Shown here one piece after another: positions 1 to 10,255 of a stretch of 64,000 nt of DNA. The stretch covers positions 41,948,106 to 42,012,105 of the forward strand of contig CP136063.1 in NCBI GenBank assembly GCA_032622095.1, given 5' to 3'. Numbering within the stretch: the first letter of the stretch is position 1; every line of letters begins with the position of its first letter. The notes beneath the pieces are model-generated. The model saw nothing but the letters and a program-made list of their open reading frames with translations, was not told where the DNA came from and ran no database searches. This stretch comes from Siphonodentalium dalli. Its lineage: Eukaryota > Mollusca > Scaphopoda > Gadilida > Siphonodentaliidae. A program made the translations under genes and the position numbers.

Positions 1-1462
1 TATTTGAAAACTGATATCAGGAAATCCAAAGTTTCAGTCACTTTCGATCACTGGAAGTCCGACAACAACAGCAATTATCTTGTGCTGACCATCCATTATG
101 TAAGCGTCGAATGGAAGTTTGTCACAAGATGTTTGTCCGTGATAAATTTAGAGGACAGTGAAGCCGATCACACGGCAAATGCTACAGAGAAACTAATCAG
201 AGCTCAGTTTGTCAAATATGGGTTGGATTTATGTAGGGTTATGTTCGCCACCACAGACACAACGAATGTGATGCCATGCACAGCACGTCAGCTGGGAATT
301 TCCTGGATGGGTTGCGCTGCCCACAAACTACAGCTGGCCATTAATGCAGCGCTGAATGCACAACCAGCTATAAATAACCTTATAAAGGCGGTACACAAGA
401 TTTCTGGATTTTTTAATGCCTCAACCATCGGACTGGCTGCATTACATAAGCATCAAGCGCAAACTTCAGACCCAGTCAGCTCAGCCAATAATGAAAGTTG
501 TGAAACGAAAAATCTCAAGGATCCACCACTTGATGTGTCAACCAGATTTAATAGTACATTTATGCTTATGGAATGGTTTGAGAGAAGAGAAATCAAGTGG
601 CGATTTCTTTGGCACTCGTGGAATGCCAAGCCAGAAAAAGTTGTGCTACCACTCCACCACCAGCTTTGACTAAACCATTAATCAACGTTTTGAAAGCAAT
701 TCTCCCCATTTTGAAACCAACAGCCGAGGCCACTTCCATACTGAGCGCCGACAAGATCGTCACAGTATCAATAATGCCGGCGTGTATCCATGTCTTGAAG
801 CAGGAGTTGCGTCTTAAGCCTGCAGCAGGTGTTAAAACATTCAGAGACAAAATATTGTCCGAACTTGAATCACGATTTGACCTAACACGGCCCCATCTGC
901 TAGCTGGAAACTTCCTGGATCCTCGTTTTAAAGGAGTCACGAGCATTGGGGCAGTGAAGGATTTTATTGCGGCATGTCTGCGATATCATGGTCATGTGGA
1001 TGACGGTGCGAAGTCAAAAAATCCAACCCAGGGCTCACAGCGAGAAAACACCACTGGAGTTGACAATACGCGAGATAATGATGGTCAACGAAAGTGTTTG
1101 ATGGATACGATGTTCCAGGAAGTAAAGGCTATAGGCATACAGAGCAGAGTCAAACAGGCGAAGAGGCGACTTCACTAACCGCTCGAGTGGATTCTGAGAT
1201 GGAATCCTACCAGCGTATGTCGTTACTACCAAGATCTGAAAGTCCACTGAATTTCTGGAAGCACCACGCCGAATCACACCCTCTCCTTGCAGAAGCAGCA
1301 AAGGATATTTTATCCATTCAGGCTACGAACTGTTCGTCCGAGAGGGTCAATTCTACGGGGAGCAACCTAATCAGTGACCAAAGACATAGCATGTCACGAT
1401 ATAACACGGAAACACTGATATGGGCGAGGAATAATGCCGATCTGATACTTCATCGTCGATGA
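1..1462 (+). pseudogene. hAT-superfamily transposase (ZBED-like), frameshifted, 5' end outside window
   Basis: Three consecutive reading frames join into one hAT transposase: frame 1 from the window edge to about 590, frame 3 from about 597 to 1150, frame 2 to the stop at 1460-1462. The first part has the RNase-H-like core with TTDTTN (second catalytic Asp region) and the family block GCAAHKLQL. The last part is the hAT C-terminal dimerisation domain, with PLNFWKHH, HPLLAEAAKDIL and SSERVNSTGS. Two frame breaks make it inactive. The N-terminal BED zinc finger would lie left of the window. Family assignment is firm from these motifs. The repeat ending at about 2300 may be the right end of the same element (inference). 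Confidence 0.85.
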
Positions 1463-2233
1463 GTTCCCGGGACGAACAATTATTTGTTTCAATTTTCAAA
1501 TTTCCCAAAATGGCAAATCAACATTCATTCTGGAAAGTCGGACAGGCTTTTGTTTGTTTTTTCGATTTATTAATAAAGTGCATTTCCTAATTTTATTCCA
1601 ATTTCCAACACCCACATGTTTTTGGATTTCAGGATAGTTGATTGACAGCCATGGCCTGCATCATACACGATGTGTCGTACCTTTATCCAAGTTCATCGTT
1701 CACTGCACAGATACTGTAGTTTCTGATCGAAAATGGGCTTTTCTGACAACACACTCAAATATAAAAATAATAATCGACTATTATGGTTATAATATCTGAG
1801 TATGTTGTCAGAAAAGCTCATTTTCAGTCAAAAATCCAGCAAAAGTTACTGTTCGCGGCAAATCAGATACAAGCGGTCAATGGGACAGAACTCTACGCGA
1901 CAATCATGTTATTTGCACAAACGTGTTTATATAGAGTTACGCCGCATTAATCAACACGGGGGTACAATCGACAGCTCGCGACATATCGTAACTTTGTCGA
2001 TGTTTTTATTGAAAAGTATGACTATTTTGCGCAATGGTTGACGCCGACGTTTGAACCCGAGGGACCGAGCCATGTAAATGACTACAATAGTATATTATAT
2101 TATTAATTTCTTACGCAGAAGAAACGTAAATAATACGCACGTCGAGTTGTTTATGATTTACACGAATCTAATGGTGTTCGTTCAACTTTGCTCCGGTACA
2201 ATCATGCAAAATTTCGATGTCCGCGAAAGGTGT
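1463..2233. other. Non-coding tail downstream of the hAT pseudogene
   Basis: No convincing gene. It holds an AATAAA near 1571 that could be the polyadenylation signal of the hAT gene, and the hairpin listed at 1724-1830. The short ORFs here lack recognisable motifs. Confidence 0.5.
1724..1830. repeat. 28-bp inverted repeat (hairpin) with 51-bp loop
   Basis: Positions 1724-1751 and 1803-1830 are reverse complements at 25 of 28 bases (core GCTTTTCTGACAACA). It could be a small foldback MITE or part of the hAT 3' region. Confidence 0.6.
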
Positions 2234-2300
2234 AGATTCGATTCGCAAATCATTCTCGTGATTCGATTCGAAATGAAATCCCCGATTCGCAGGGGCCTAG
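2234..2300. repeat. ATTCG-rich subterminal repeat ending in CCTAG, probable hAT right end
   Basis: Degenerate ATTCGATTCG copies end in GATTCGCAGGGGCCTAG. The same terminal pattern (AATTCGCAGGACCCTAG) recurs at about 19106-19204 and 37353-37409. Read in reverse, the end is CTAGG.CC.GCGAAT, like a hAT-type TIR followed by subterminal motifs. HECT-like coding sequence resumes immediately to the right, so this looks like an insertion boundary. Confidence 0.5.
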
Positions 2301-2301
2301 C

Positions 2302-2685
2302 CAAGAGTTGGTAGATTCCTTTCTAAACATAATTGGATCTGAGGAGAGAGAAATCATAAAGAACAACTTAGAAGACGGTATCTCTGATTTGGACGAGTTG
2401 TTAGACGTGTTATCGCATTACAACTGTAAAACGATTCCCAAAACAGACACCCTGCAGCAAATCGTCACTGAGTTGGCACATAAGGAGATTATACAAAAAC
2501 CTATGTTCATTCTTGAAAATTGGCGAACAATCTTAACAAATACAACTGTTGCAACCGTGCTTACGGTTAAAGATGTGGAAAGAAGTCGTGTTGCGAGCAA
2601 ACCTACGAGTAGGAAAATATTGAAATTGCTGCAACTCCCCCACAACATGTCATTGAAAGAGAAAGAAACCAGCAATCATCTGTAG
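2302..2685 (+). pseudogene. HECT-related E3 ligase fragment (G2E3-like type), middle part
   Basis: The open frame from 2302 to the TAG at 2683-2685 encodes about 127 residues. The segment LAHKEIIQKPMFILENW is typical of the region just upstream of the HECT C-lobe in the invertebrate G2E3-like family. HECT enzymes form a thioester with ubiquitin on a C-terminal Cys. The same frame continues after the stop into the C-lobe fragment at 2755-2997, so this is one disrupted coding region. Its 5' side is cut by the ATTCG repeat. Family call from recalled motif patterns; moderate certainty. Confidence 0.55.
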
Positions 2686-2759
2686 AGGTTCATCATGGAT
2701 TCAGAGGTTCATCATGGATTCAGAGGTTCATCATGGATTCAGAGGTTCATCATGGATTC
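2684..2759 (+). repeat. Four tandem copies of a 19-bp unit inside coding sequence
   Basis: Units start at 2684, 2703, 2722 and 2741, each AGAGGTTCATCATGGATTC and essentially identical. Nineteen is not a multiple of three, so each added unit shifts the reading frame. The paralogous copy at 5700 lacks the array. Confidence 0.9.
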
Positions 2760-2997
2760 AGATAAAAGAATTTTAAAACTATTTCTAAGATTCTGTACTG
2801 GGTTCAATACCATACTGGATTGCACTTCTACAATATCTGTATTTTTGACAGAAATGAGTGACTTCGAAAAAAGGCCAATTGCCAGAACATGCGGACGTGT
2901 ACTGCAATTGCCAAAAGAGTACGACAGCTACCCTCAGTTTCGCTCTGACATGAGTTCCGTTCTGGATAGTGGGGTCTGGAGCATTGACATGATATAG
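2755..2997 (+). pseudogene. HECT C-lobe-like fragment, copy 1
   Basis: About 80 residues ending in a TAG at 2995-2997. LFLRFCTG, TCGRVLQLP and a C-terminal W-x-IDMI match the end of HECT-type domains; the Cys of the TC motif corresponds to the ubiquitin-accepting residue. It is in frame with the fragment at 2302-2685 but separated by a stop and the 19-bp array. A near-identical copy lies at 5700-5947, differing by a few substitutions. Confidence 0.6.
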
Positions 2998-3451
2998 ACT
3001 TAACATTATAGTCGACTGAAGTTTAGATTGTAGTTGACTATTTTTTATTTCAACTTTCAAGGTACAAACGTTACATTGATTTACCCCCTCAGAAATTGAG
3101 GAATGACAATAACACAATTTATATCAGTTCCCGTGCCAAAGAAGAATTCGGAATGGCTCTTTCTTTTCATCATTTGTATGTTTTTTTTTTCATGATTGAT
3201 TTTCCAATCCATTATATAAATCAACTAGCATGATTTAAATCATAACTGTCAGCTAAGAACCGCTCAGAGATAAGGGCATACAAATTATCCGAAAAAAAAA
3301 TACAAATATTCGACATTTCATCACATCACTTTTTTTCAAATACCGGTATAATCCGGTCAACGCCAAATCGACGCTAATCACGCATTGTCTGTTTCGAATA
3401 AGTTGGCGCTATTGCCATAACTACACCCATGCACAGGTCCCCAGAACAAAA
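2758..3451 (+). repeat. Duplicated segment, copy 1 of two (other copy 5706-6400)
   Basis: About 695 bp containing the HECT C-lobe end and its 3' flank, up to CACAGGTCCCCAGAACAAAA, is repeated almost exactly at 5706-6400. The junction at 5705/5706 suggests a tandem duplication of the whole 2758-5705 block, whose second copy is truncated. Confidence 0.85.
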
Positions 3452-4001
3452 AATGAAAGTGTCAATGACACTGTAGCTCAACTTAGGTAATGGTTGACAG
3501 TAAATGGAGGAATAGGAAAGGTGCTAATTGAAATGTCTAACCTGCGCCAAAGGATTCAGTGATGCAAAGAGTAAAATACAAGATGGCTGCTGGTGGCCAT
3601 TTTTTTTGGCCAATTGACCCCAAAAGAACTCGTTCCCATCTACGTATAATTGTTAACATCCATGACAAATTTTATGAAGATCTGACCAAAGCAACGACCT
3701 ACAAATTTCATGATGATCAGACGAACAGTACGACCTGTAGACCGCGCCAATGGATTGAATTTTGAAATCCAAGATGGCTGCCAGCGGCCATGTTTTTTGG
3801 CCGAATGACCCCAAAATGACTCGTTCCCATCTACATGTCAATGTCAACATTCATGACAAATTTCATGAAGATCAGACCAAAGGTACAACCTGTAGCCCGC
3901 GCCAAAGGAAATTGTTGACGGACACACGGACACACGCGCACACGGACGACGGACGCCAAACCATGGCAATAGCTGAAACTTACAAAAGTAAGTTGAGCTA
4001 A
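3452..4001 (+). mobile_element. Satellite-bearing pearl-like element, short copy (family P6)
   Basis: Begins AATGAAAGTGTCAATGACAC with a subterminal TAGCTCAACTTA and ends with a stem-loop in which that motif recurs inverted (TAAGTTGAGCTA at 3989-4000). The interior holds two to three ~160-bp units containing AAATCCAAGATGGCTGC, then a (GGACAC)-type microsatellite at 3919-3955. Longer copies are at 60131-62316 and 62678-64000. No coding capacity. The hairpin end, subterminal inverted repeat and CTAA terminus are features reported for Helitron/Helentron-derived elements. Confidence 0.75.
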
Positions 4002-4004
4002 AAA

Positions 4005-4064
4005 TGACCCCACCCCCAATAATACTTAATCCTATAGAATTAAGTATTATTGGGGGTGGGGTCA
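4005..4064. repeat. Perfect foldback hairpin, 26-bp arms (copy 1)
   Basis: Arms 4005-4030 and 4039-4064 are perfect reverse complements with an 8-base loop. The outer part is TGACCCCACCCCCAATAATA. An identical hairpin lies at 10196-10255. It is followed by TTTTTGTTCTGCGGACCTGTG, the inverted counterpart of the sequence at about 3431-3451. Confidence 0.9.
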
Positions 4065-4546
4065 ATTTTTTGTTCTGCGGACCTGTGCACCCATGCATGT
4101 ACACGTGCAGGATATGCCCCTGCTACGATTACACTTATATATGAATTGAGCAATATTCAACCAAATCCAAGATGGCGGCCAGAATGGCACCGGAAATGGA
4201 AAAATCCCCGAAAATCAGTTGAAATTTTTAGAAAAAAGTTAAAATTTTGAGAAAAAAGTTAAAAATTTAGAGATTAAAGTTATAATTTCGACTTTCTGAT
4301 TTCTTTATTTTTTCACTATGTCCCTAATACGCTTCCGTACAACCCTGATATGTGCTTTATTGCTTTTATTTTTAGGGGGAATGATAACTTTTATTAAAGA
4401 GAGGAATGAAAATGGTCAAGTCATTTTGATTATAACACGTTTGGGTGTGATCGATATTAACTCAATTTCCTGTCGGAAATAAACATATTACGCAACACAA
4501 TTCCCAAGTCAATTGTAATATTTTAGGCATATGAATTAATATAAAC
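4065..4546 (+). repeat. Segment duplicated at about 10256-10873
   Basis: Starts TTTTTTGTTCTGCGGACC and contains a CCAAGATGGCGGCC motif, short TTAAAATTT-GAGAAAAAAG repeats and AT-rich sequence. It matches the second copy closely and continues, across the element at 4547-5321, into 5322-5705. The copy at 10256-11254 lacks that insertion. Confidence 0.85.
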
Positions 4547-5321
4547 TAGAGGTGTGACTGTCCCAATGGGACTACGGATACCCCCCTGTTTTTAAAATAC
4601 TAAGATGTTTCACATGTCAGTAAACATTTAGTTAAAATAATAAAATAACAGTTCCCATTGCAGGTGTACAACCATAACCCTAATCTTAAACCTAGTGACC
4701 AAAAAATGTAGGAATAAAAGCTTGGACAAAATTATGTATGTTGCGAAAAAATTCTAAGTCGAAAAAGGGGAATAACTCCACACAAAATATGTCGGACAGA
4801 CGTCATAATCGCAGGTGCACAGGTTCCCATGGTACTAAATATCAGTGCCAAGATTAAAAAACATTGACCGAAAAATGTAGGAATAAAACCTCGGACAAAA
4901 TTATGCATGTTGCAAAAAAAGTTTCTAAGTCGAAAAAGGGGGATAACTCCACCAAAAAATGTCGGACAGACGTCATAATCACAGGTGCACAAGTTCCCAT
5001 GGTACTAAATATCTGTGCCACGTTTTAAAAAAATTGACCGAAAAATGTAGGAATAAAAGCTCGGACAAAGTATACATGTTGCGAAAATTTTCTAAGTCGA
5101 AAAAGGGGGGATAACTCCACCAAAAACAGTCCGACAGACGTCATAATCGCAGGTGCACAGGTTCCCATGGTGGTTGATGTCTGTGCCAAGTTTCACGGAA
5201 ATTGATCAAAAAACGACTGAGAAAAACTCGGGACAAATTTGTGTCCACGGACGGACGACGGACGGACGGACGGACAAGCTGACTCCAGTATACCCCCCCC
5301 TAACTTCGTTGCGGGGGGTAT
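4547..5321 (+). mobile_element. Pearl-like element, family P1 (complete copy with matching empty site)
   Basis: Begins TAGAGGTGTGACTG, with GGATACCCCCC shortly inside. Units of about 170 bp (GACCGAAAAATGTAGGAATA, CACCAAAAAATGTCGGACAG) occupy about 4690-5220. Then comes a (CGGA)n tract at 5250-5277 and a terminal stem-loop at 5289-5322 with arms TATACCCCCC and GGGGGGTATA. The 5' ATACCCCCC repeats one arm of the 3' hairpin. Comparison with 10861-10885 places the insertion, with 3-bp AAC overlap at 4544-4546 and 5322-5324. Non-autonomous. Confidence 0.85.
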
Positions 5322-5705
5322 AACAATAAACTAGGGCGGTCCAAACAAGTTGAGCAACCTCAACATGGTCTAATTGGGAATCAAATCTCCATTTTCGATT
5401 GATCACACAAAATATTAAAAACTATTAAATTGGTGCTTCAAGAGTGTTAATCAATATCCAACTTTTTTTCAGAAGTGGTGATGTCTTGGTTCAAGGACAT
5501 TCGTGCTGCATATGTAAGGGGGGAAATGCGTGACAAACTGAGGAATTGTCATAAGACTGTTATGAGAAAGCATGAGAGAAAGTGGCTCTTAGAACAGAAG
5601 AATAATAGCAGTGATGGTGATTAGGCATACAAACGGTTTGAGATGAAACCATGAATGCACTGGACTGTCCGACCATTCATCTGTTAACTTTTTATTTTCT
5701 GAATG
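5322..5705 (+). repeat. Right part of the duplicated exon segment (other copy 10871-11254)
   Basis: Continues the duplicated block after the P1 insertion. It contains the terminal exon at 5473-5624 and its 3' UTR-like flank, and ends at CTGAATGA, where the tandem-duplicated HECT segment begins. Confidence 0.8.
5473..5624 (+). CDS. Terminal exon of unknown protein, copy 1
   Basis: A strong acceptor (ACTTTTTTTCAG, ending 5472) precedes an open frame to TAG at 5622-5624. The roughly 49 residues are basic and helical-looking: MSWFKDIRAAY then KTVMRKHERKWLLEQK and a D/S-rich tail. I do not recognise the family. The copy at 11022-11173 has the same length and frame with a few replacements (for example E to G, W to R), so the coding frame has been kept since duplication. 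The upstream exons are not identified. Confidence 0.5.
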
Positions 5706-5947
5706 ATTCAGATAAAAGAATTTTAAAACTATTTCTAAGATTCTGTACTGGGTTCAATACCATACTGGATTGCACTTTTACAATATCTGTATTTTTGACA
5801 GAAATGAGTGACTTCGAAAAAAGGCCAATTGCCAGAACATGCGGACGTGTACTGCAATTGCCAAAAGAGTACGACAGCTACCCTCAGTTTCGCTCTGACA
5901 AGAGTTCCGTTCTGGATAGTGGGGTCTGGAGCATTGACATGATATAG
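5700..5947 (+). pseudogene. HECT C-lobe-like fragment, copy 2
   Basis: Same 80-residue HECT C-terminal piece as 2755-2997 (LFLRFCTG, TCGRVLQLP, W-x-IDMI), with no 19-bp array in front. It is joined on its left to the 3' flank of the exon at 5473-5624, so it is a duplication product without its own upstream coding sequence. Confidence 0.6.
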
Positions 5948-6400
5948 ACTTAACATTATAGTCGACTGAAGTTTAGATTGTAGTTGACTATTTTTTATTT
6001 CAACTTTCAAGGTACAAACGTTACATTGATTTACCCCCTCAGAAATTGAGGAATGACAATAACACAATTTATATCAGTTCCCGTGCCAAAGAAGAATTCG
6101 GAATGGCTCTTTCTTTTCATCATTTGTATGTTTTTTTTTTTCATGATTGATTTTCCAATCCATTATATAAATCAACTAGCATGATTTAAATCATAACTGT
6201 CAGCTAAGAACCGCTCAGAGATAAGGGCATACAAATTATCCGAAAAAAAATACAAATATTCGACATTTCATCACATCACTTTTTTTCAAATACCGGTATA
6301 ATCCGGTCAACGCCAAATCGACGCTAATCACGCATTGTCTGTTTCGAATAAGTTGGCGCTATTGCCATAACTACACCCATGCACAGGTCCCCAGAACAAA
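5706..6400 (+). repeat. Duplicated segment, copy 2 (of 2758-3451)
   Basis: Near-identical to 2758-3451 and ends at CCAGAACAAAA followed by unrelated sequence. The satellite-bearing element present at 3452 in copy 1 is absent here. Confidence 0.85.
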
Positions 6401-7568
6401 ACGAGAGGCCGATCACGATCGGCAGATGTTTAACCCATACCTTGGCGACAGCGACGAGCTATTTTCATATATCCTTACCCCATCCTTTTCATGAGTGCAA
6501 ATTTTTAAACAATTCACACCTTACTATTAATTCACAAGTGAAATCACACTTATCGGGCACCTTGCTCACATTAACACAATGTTAACATAGACGCGGCTTT
6601 GATTTCAACCTATTAGTGACTCCAACACAGATACATATATGTCTTATAGAGTTATAAAGCTAATTAAGCTCAATCCATAGTCGGAGAGAAGCTCCATAGT
6701 CGGAGAGAAGCACCATAGCTGTTAAATATCAAATAGTTACGAAATTAGGTAGACAAACATCATAGCAACTCAATTAATCTACTTATTACATTGGAACATG
6801 AGACATAACATTGTGTTTCTTTTTAGCATCATTGCTATTTTTTGTTCATTATATTTTGTGTCAGCTGCATATTAAAAATTCTAATTTGATCATTGGAAAG
6901 ATATGTTTGTAAACAGTTTAAATATAATTGAAGTTAAGGTTAATATTTTCAAAACGATTCGATCGATACCAAAATATATACATGTGAAGAATGTGTCATG
7001 ATTATCACAGATGTGATTATTTATAGAGTGATCATGCAAAAATATTTAGCTATCACATTGTGTCAACAGAATTGGTGAAGGATGTTAATATATTTAAGCA
7101 AATAAACCAAATGACCCTCACTATGCAGGTAAGAGGTGTGTTATCATAAACTGTGCCAGAACTATAAACATAATTAATGGAAATATTTGAGTTATCAAAT
7201 CGGATAGTAAGGAATTAATCTTACCCAAACTAATGAACTGATAAACACAGAGTAGTCAAATAAAATAATGGAATTTAGAAACCCATACAATAAGTCAGTC
7301 TCAAGAATCCCAGCACTGTTAATATTATCCTGTAGCCCAAATGCAATTGAGGGAATTTCAAAATAAGACATATCCTCTAATGATGAACCTGGCTCAAAGT
7401 TAAAGTGATAACTTAATATATGTCTATCAGATAATATGAGTCTATCGAATGGGTTAATTTTAATCCCAAATCCATGCAAGTTAAAAGTGGATCACCATCA
7501 ACATGGACATAGAATAGGAGAATGATCAAATAAAAGACATCAGAAGACCATATCATGTGTGCAGAGGG
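6401..7568. other. AT-rich intergenic DNA with relic repeat
   Basis: No gene seen. About 6950-7200 resembles degraded units of the family at 9480-10190 (GATACCAAAA..ATACA-GTGA, TGTGTCAT/TTATCATAAAC). Confidence 0.5.
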
Positions 7569-7863
7569 TTAGGCCGTAATTAATTAATCTTCATTTTAGC
7601 GTTATCCGCCGCATTTCGTTTTTTGTCCAAAATAATACCGCATTTTAAATTATTATTGGTTCGGCAAGCGTCATTTCCATTGCACGATTAGTTTTCACAC
7701 ATCGGGCGATCGAATGTCATCGAAATACGCGATACCGGATATAACCGGCACGTATATTTTACGATCGCGTTAGTCCGGAAGTGTTCGGTGGTTTCCGTTG
7801 GCATGGTCGCCATTTCCCTTTCCACAATTCGATGTATGTCATGAAAGATTTAAAAAGCGCAAA

Positions 7864-8490
7864 ATGTTGATAAAGTTACATATACCGGACAGATACCGGT
7901 CGAAAATTACAACATGCAGTGGGGAGACTACAATCCAGAGCTTCATCACGTCTATTCGTTTAGACGATGGTTCGTTGATGGAAAAAATGGATGCGGTGTC
8001 CAAGGTCGAAGTCGGTGGCGGCGACTGGACTGAAATGCAGATATTGGACACCGGGTCCTTGGACGAAATACTGTTGTCAGAATTACGGACAGATGTTGCG
8101 GAAAACAAATTGCTCCACATAAGAGTCCGACTGAGTGATATTAACTCTGCTAGTACGACCGAAGAAAATGAAGTTATAAATAAACCAAGAACAATTACTG
8201 ATGTTCTGATGCAAAATTCCGTTCGGCCAAATTACTGGCCGAAACTCACCAAATTAAAAGAGACCGATATCCAGAAGCTGGCAGACTTCCTTCTTCATGA
8301 CAATGACAACATTCTTGATACTATTAACAATCTGGGCACCGGGAAAACCATCATGTTCGATGCTATAATTATTGAATTGAAAACCATCATCCCTGGTGTC
8401 CGGAACCAAGACTTGAACGCCTTTTCGTCATTCCTGATCAGCCTCAGAGACCTGCTATGGTACGTCGCGACACCAAAACTGGATGTTTAA
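7864..8490 (+). CDS. Hypothetical 208-residue protein inside the TTA-flanked element
   Basis: The start chosen is the first in-frame ATG, at 7864 (MLIKLHIPDRYRSK); the frame is also open upstream to about 7798 but without an ATG. It runs uninterrupted to TAA at 8488-8490. The N-terminal ~100 residues are acidic with beta-like hydrophobic spacing (LIKLHI, LLHIRVRL). A linker follows, then a helix-rich C-terminal half (LKETDIQKLADFLL, LNAFSSFLISLRDLLWY). LGTGKT near residue 165 resembles part of a Walker A loop but lacks the preceding Gly, so ATP binding is unsupported. No zinc finger, signal peptide or membrane segment. It does not look like the Harbinger DDE transposase or its Myb-like partner. 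Intactness in a window of broken genes is notable. Confidence 0.6.
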   Translation: MLIKLHIPDRYRSKITTCSGETTIQSFITSIRLDDGSLMEKMDAVSKVEVGGGDWTEMQILDTGSLDEILLSELRTDVAENKLLHIRVRLSDINSASTTEENEVINKPRTITDVLMQNSVRPNYWPKLTKLKETDIQKLADFLLHDNDNILDTINNLGTGKTIMFDAIIIELKTIIPGVRNQDLNAFSSFLISLRDLLWYVATPKLDV

Positions 8491-9165
8491 TACAAACACA
8501 CATTGGACAATTATTCCATGTCTACTGTGTAGTTGTAAACATCCGGTTTCGGTGGTAGATAATTATTTACTTGTCCACCATGTGGTTGTAAACATCCAGC
8601 AGTACCATCCACAGACCACCGACTGCCTCGCCTAGGTAGACAGTTCACTAAACCCACCAAACACAATTATTAACTAGTTGGGGTGTCCATATAATTTAAT
8701 ATGTCTCGAAGGTATGACATAAATAAAAAAAACATTCGGTACACAAAATTGTCACAAATACGTTATTCATTTGGGGGACTGGATACATGGGCTCCACCAT
8801 TGATTGGATATTAACTCCATGAGGGGAATATAAACCCATGTATCTCGTCTGCGAAATGAATAACTTATAGTATACTGATACATCATGACGTACGACATCA
8901 CATGGTACAAATCTGTGGTCCACTGGTAGACAATGACTGGTTCTGCACTAGCTGCAAATTAAAAGCATTGCAAGTTTAATACAGTTCTGTTCTTTACTTC
9001 CACATTATACATAACCATGAAAGGAAGGCTTATTAGGCAATATATAGGTGTTTAATGGAATACAATGCATCTGATAGTACTCAATACAATGCAGCGTATT
9101 CTCCATGTGAAAATAATTAATAATTAATATTTACCTCATTCCGCATTTTGTTCTGAGATCTTAGA
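8491..9165. other. 3' non-coding part of the TTA-flanked element
   Basis: Contains two diverged copies of TTGTAAACATCC-containing sequence (about 8515-8605). No coding frame with recognisable motifs on either strand. Confidence 0.5.
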
Positions 9166-9469
9166 ATAACGCTAAACTGAAGATTAATTAACCGTGGCCT
9201 TAATCATTTTCAATGACATCATATGATGGAACTAAGGAATTGGTGTATTAATTATTTTCTGAGTTATGACAACAGTATCTCTGTAAACAATAATGCCATG
9301 AACTGCATGGATTCAACAGAATTGGAATAAAGAGTCTGTAATCAATCACAGTTTGACAGTTGTTTATAATTCTGCAGCCACCAGTGGTGCTATCAGGTCA
9401 CTGTGTCCAAAGCAATAAATTATCTGCTTCCAATAACACAGGTGTGTGTTGTGTCTTATTCTATTCATA

Positions 9470-10190
9470 TTTAATATGGCCCTTTATAATTCATACCTCT
9501 TTTCCATGCACTAACTCTGTTAAAATATACTGGATCAAACCCATATTCGCACTTAATCTGTAATTATGGGTCACAAATTCATATACCAAAATTTGTGTCA
9601 ATCAGATGAAAAATGTTTGAGTCATCCTGGCTTGGATGAATTCTATTTAAAAACAAGAGTGGAAAGGGTTAACTAAACAATACCAAAATCCATACAGATG
9701 AAGAACGTGCTAAGAAAGACTTAGGTAAGAAATATGAGGCAGATCAGAAGAAATATGTTCAATTTATTGGATTGGATAGCATATGTGTGAAGGGTTAATT
9801 ATTTTCTAAACTTATCAACTAATTGATACCAAAAACTATACAGGTGAGGGGCGTGTCATCATAAACCTACATATCAGATATGAAAACAATCAGACAAAAA
9901 ATACTTTGGTTACAGCATCGGATAGCTCATGCCTATGTGCGGATGCAAAGTGTTAATAATTTCTAAACCGATCAACCGATCGATACCAAAAACTATACAG
10001 GTGAGGAGTGTGTTATCATAAACATGCACATAAAATTTGAACACGATCCGATAGAAAATATTCGAGTAATTGAATCGGATAGCAAGTGTCTACAGACAGA
10101 CGGACGGACGGCTCGACGGACAGACGAACGACGGATGGTTGATCCGGACGTCGGCATTATGTGTACCATACATGGTATGGGTACACATAA
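9470..10190 (+). mobile_element. Pearl-like element, family P4 (relic units plus terminal hairpin)
   Basis: Units of about 140-170 bp share GATACCAAAAACTATACAGG and ATCATAAACATGCACAT-type segments. They are followed by a CGGACGG tract at about 10098-10135 and a stem-loop at 10159-10189 with arms TATGTGTACC and GGTACACATA. Related units appear at 14455-14760 inside another element. The left border is not clear. Confidence 0.55.
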
Positions 10191-10195
10191 AAAAA

Positions 10196-10255
10196 TGACC
10201 CCACCCCCAATAATACTTAATCCTATAGAATTAAGTATTATTGGGGGTGGGGTCA
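10196..10255. repeat. Perfect foldback hairpin, 26-bp arms (copy 2)
   Basis: Identical in arms and loop to 4005-4064. It abuts the terminal hairpin of the P4 element on its left. Confidence 0.9.

Larger units (their letters stand above)
7572..9199 (+). mobile_element. PIF/Harbinger-style TIR element with TTA target duplication
   Basis: The ends are inverted repeats. The left end GGCCGTAATTAATTAATC... (7572-7605) matches the reverse complement of the right end (9166-9199) at about 29 of 34 positions, sharing TTAATTAATCTTCA and TTTAGCGTTAT. Directly outside are TTA (7569-7571) and TTA (9200-9202). A 3-bp TTA/TAA duplication plus TIRs starting GG is the usual PIF/Harbinger signature. Inside is one intact ORF (7864-8490). 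I found no DDE transposase, so the element is probably non-autonomous or uses an unusual gene. Confidence 0.7.

Noticed and set aside
2785-3117. 110-residue minus-strand ORF, repeated at 5735-6067
   Set aside because: Antisense shadow of the HECT C-lobe fragment and its flank.
4732-4992. Minus-strand ORF with Phe-rich repeats (also 11809-12174)
   Set aside because: Translation of the P1 tandem units; not a membrane protein.
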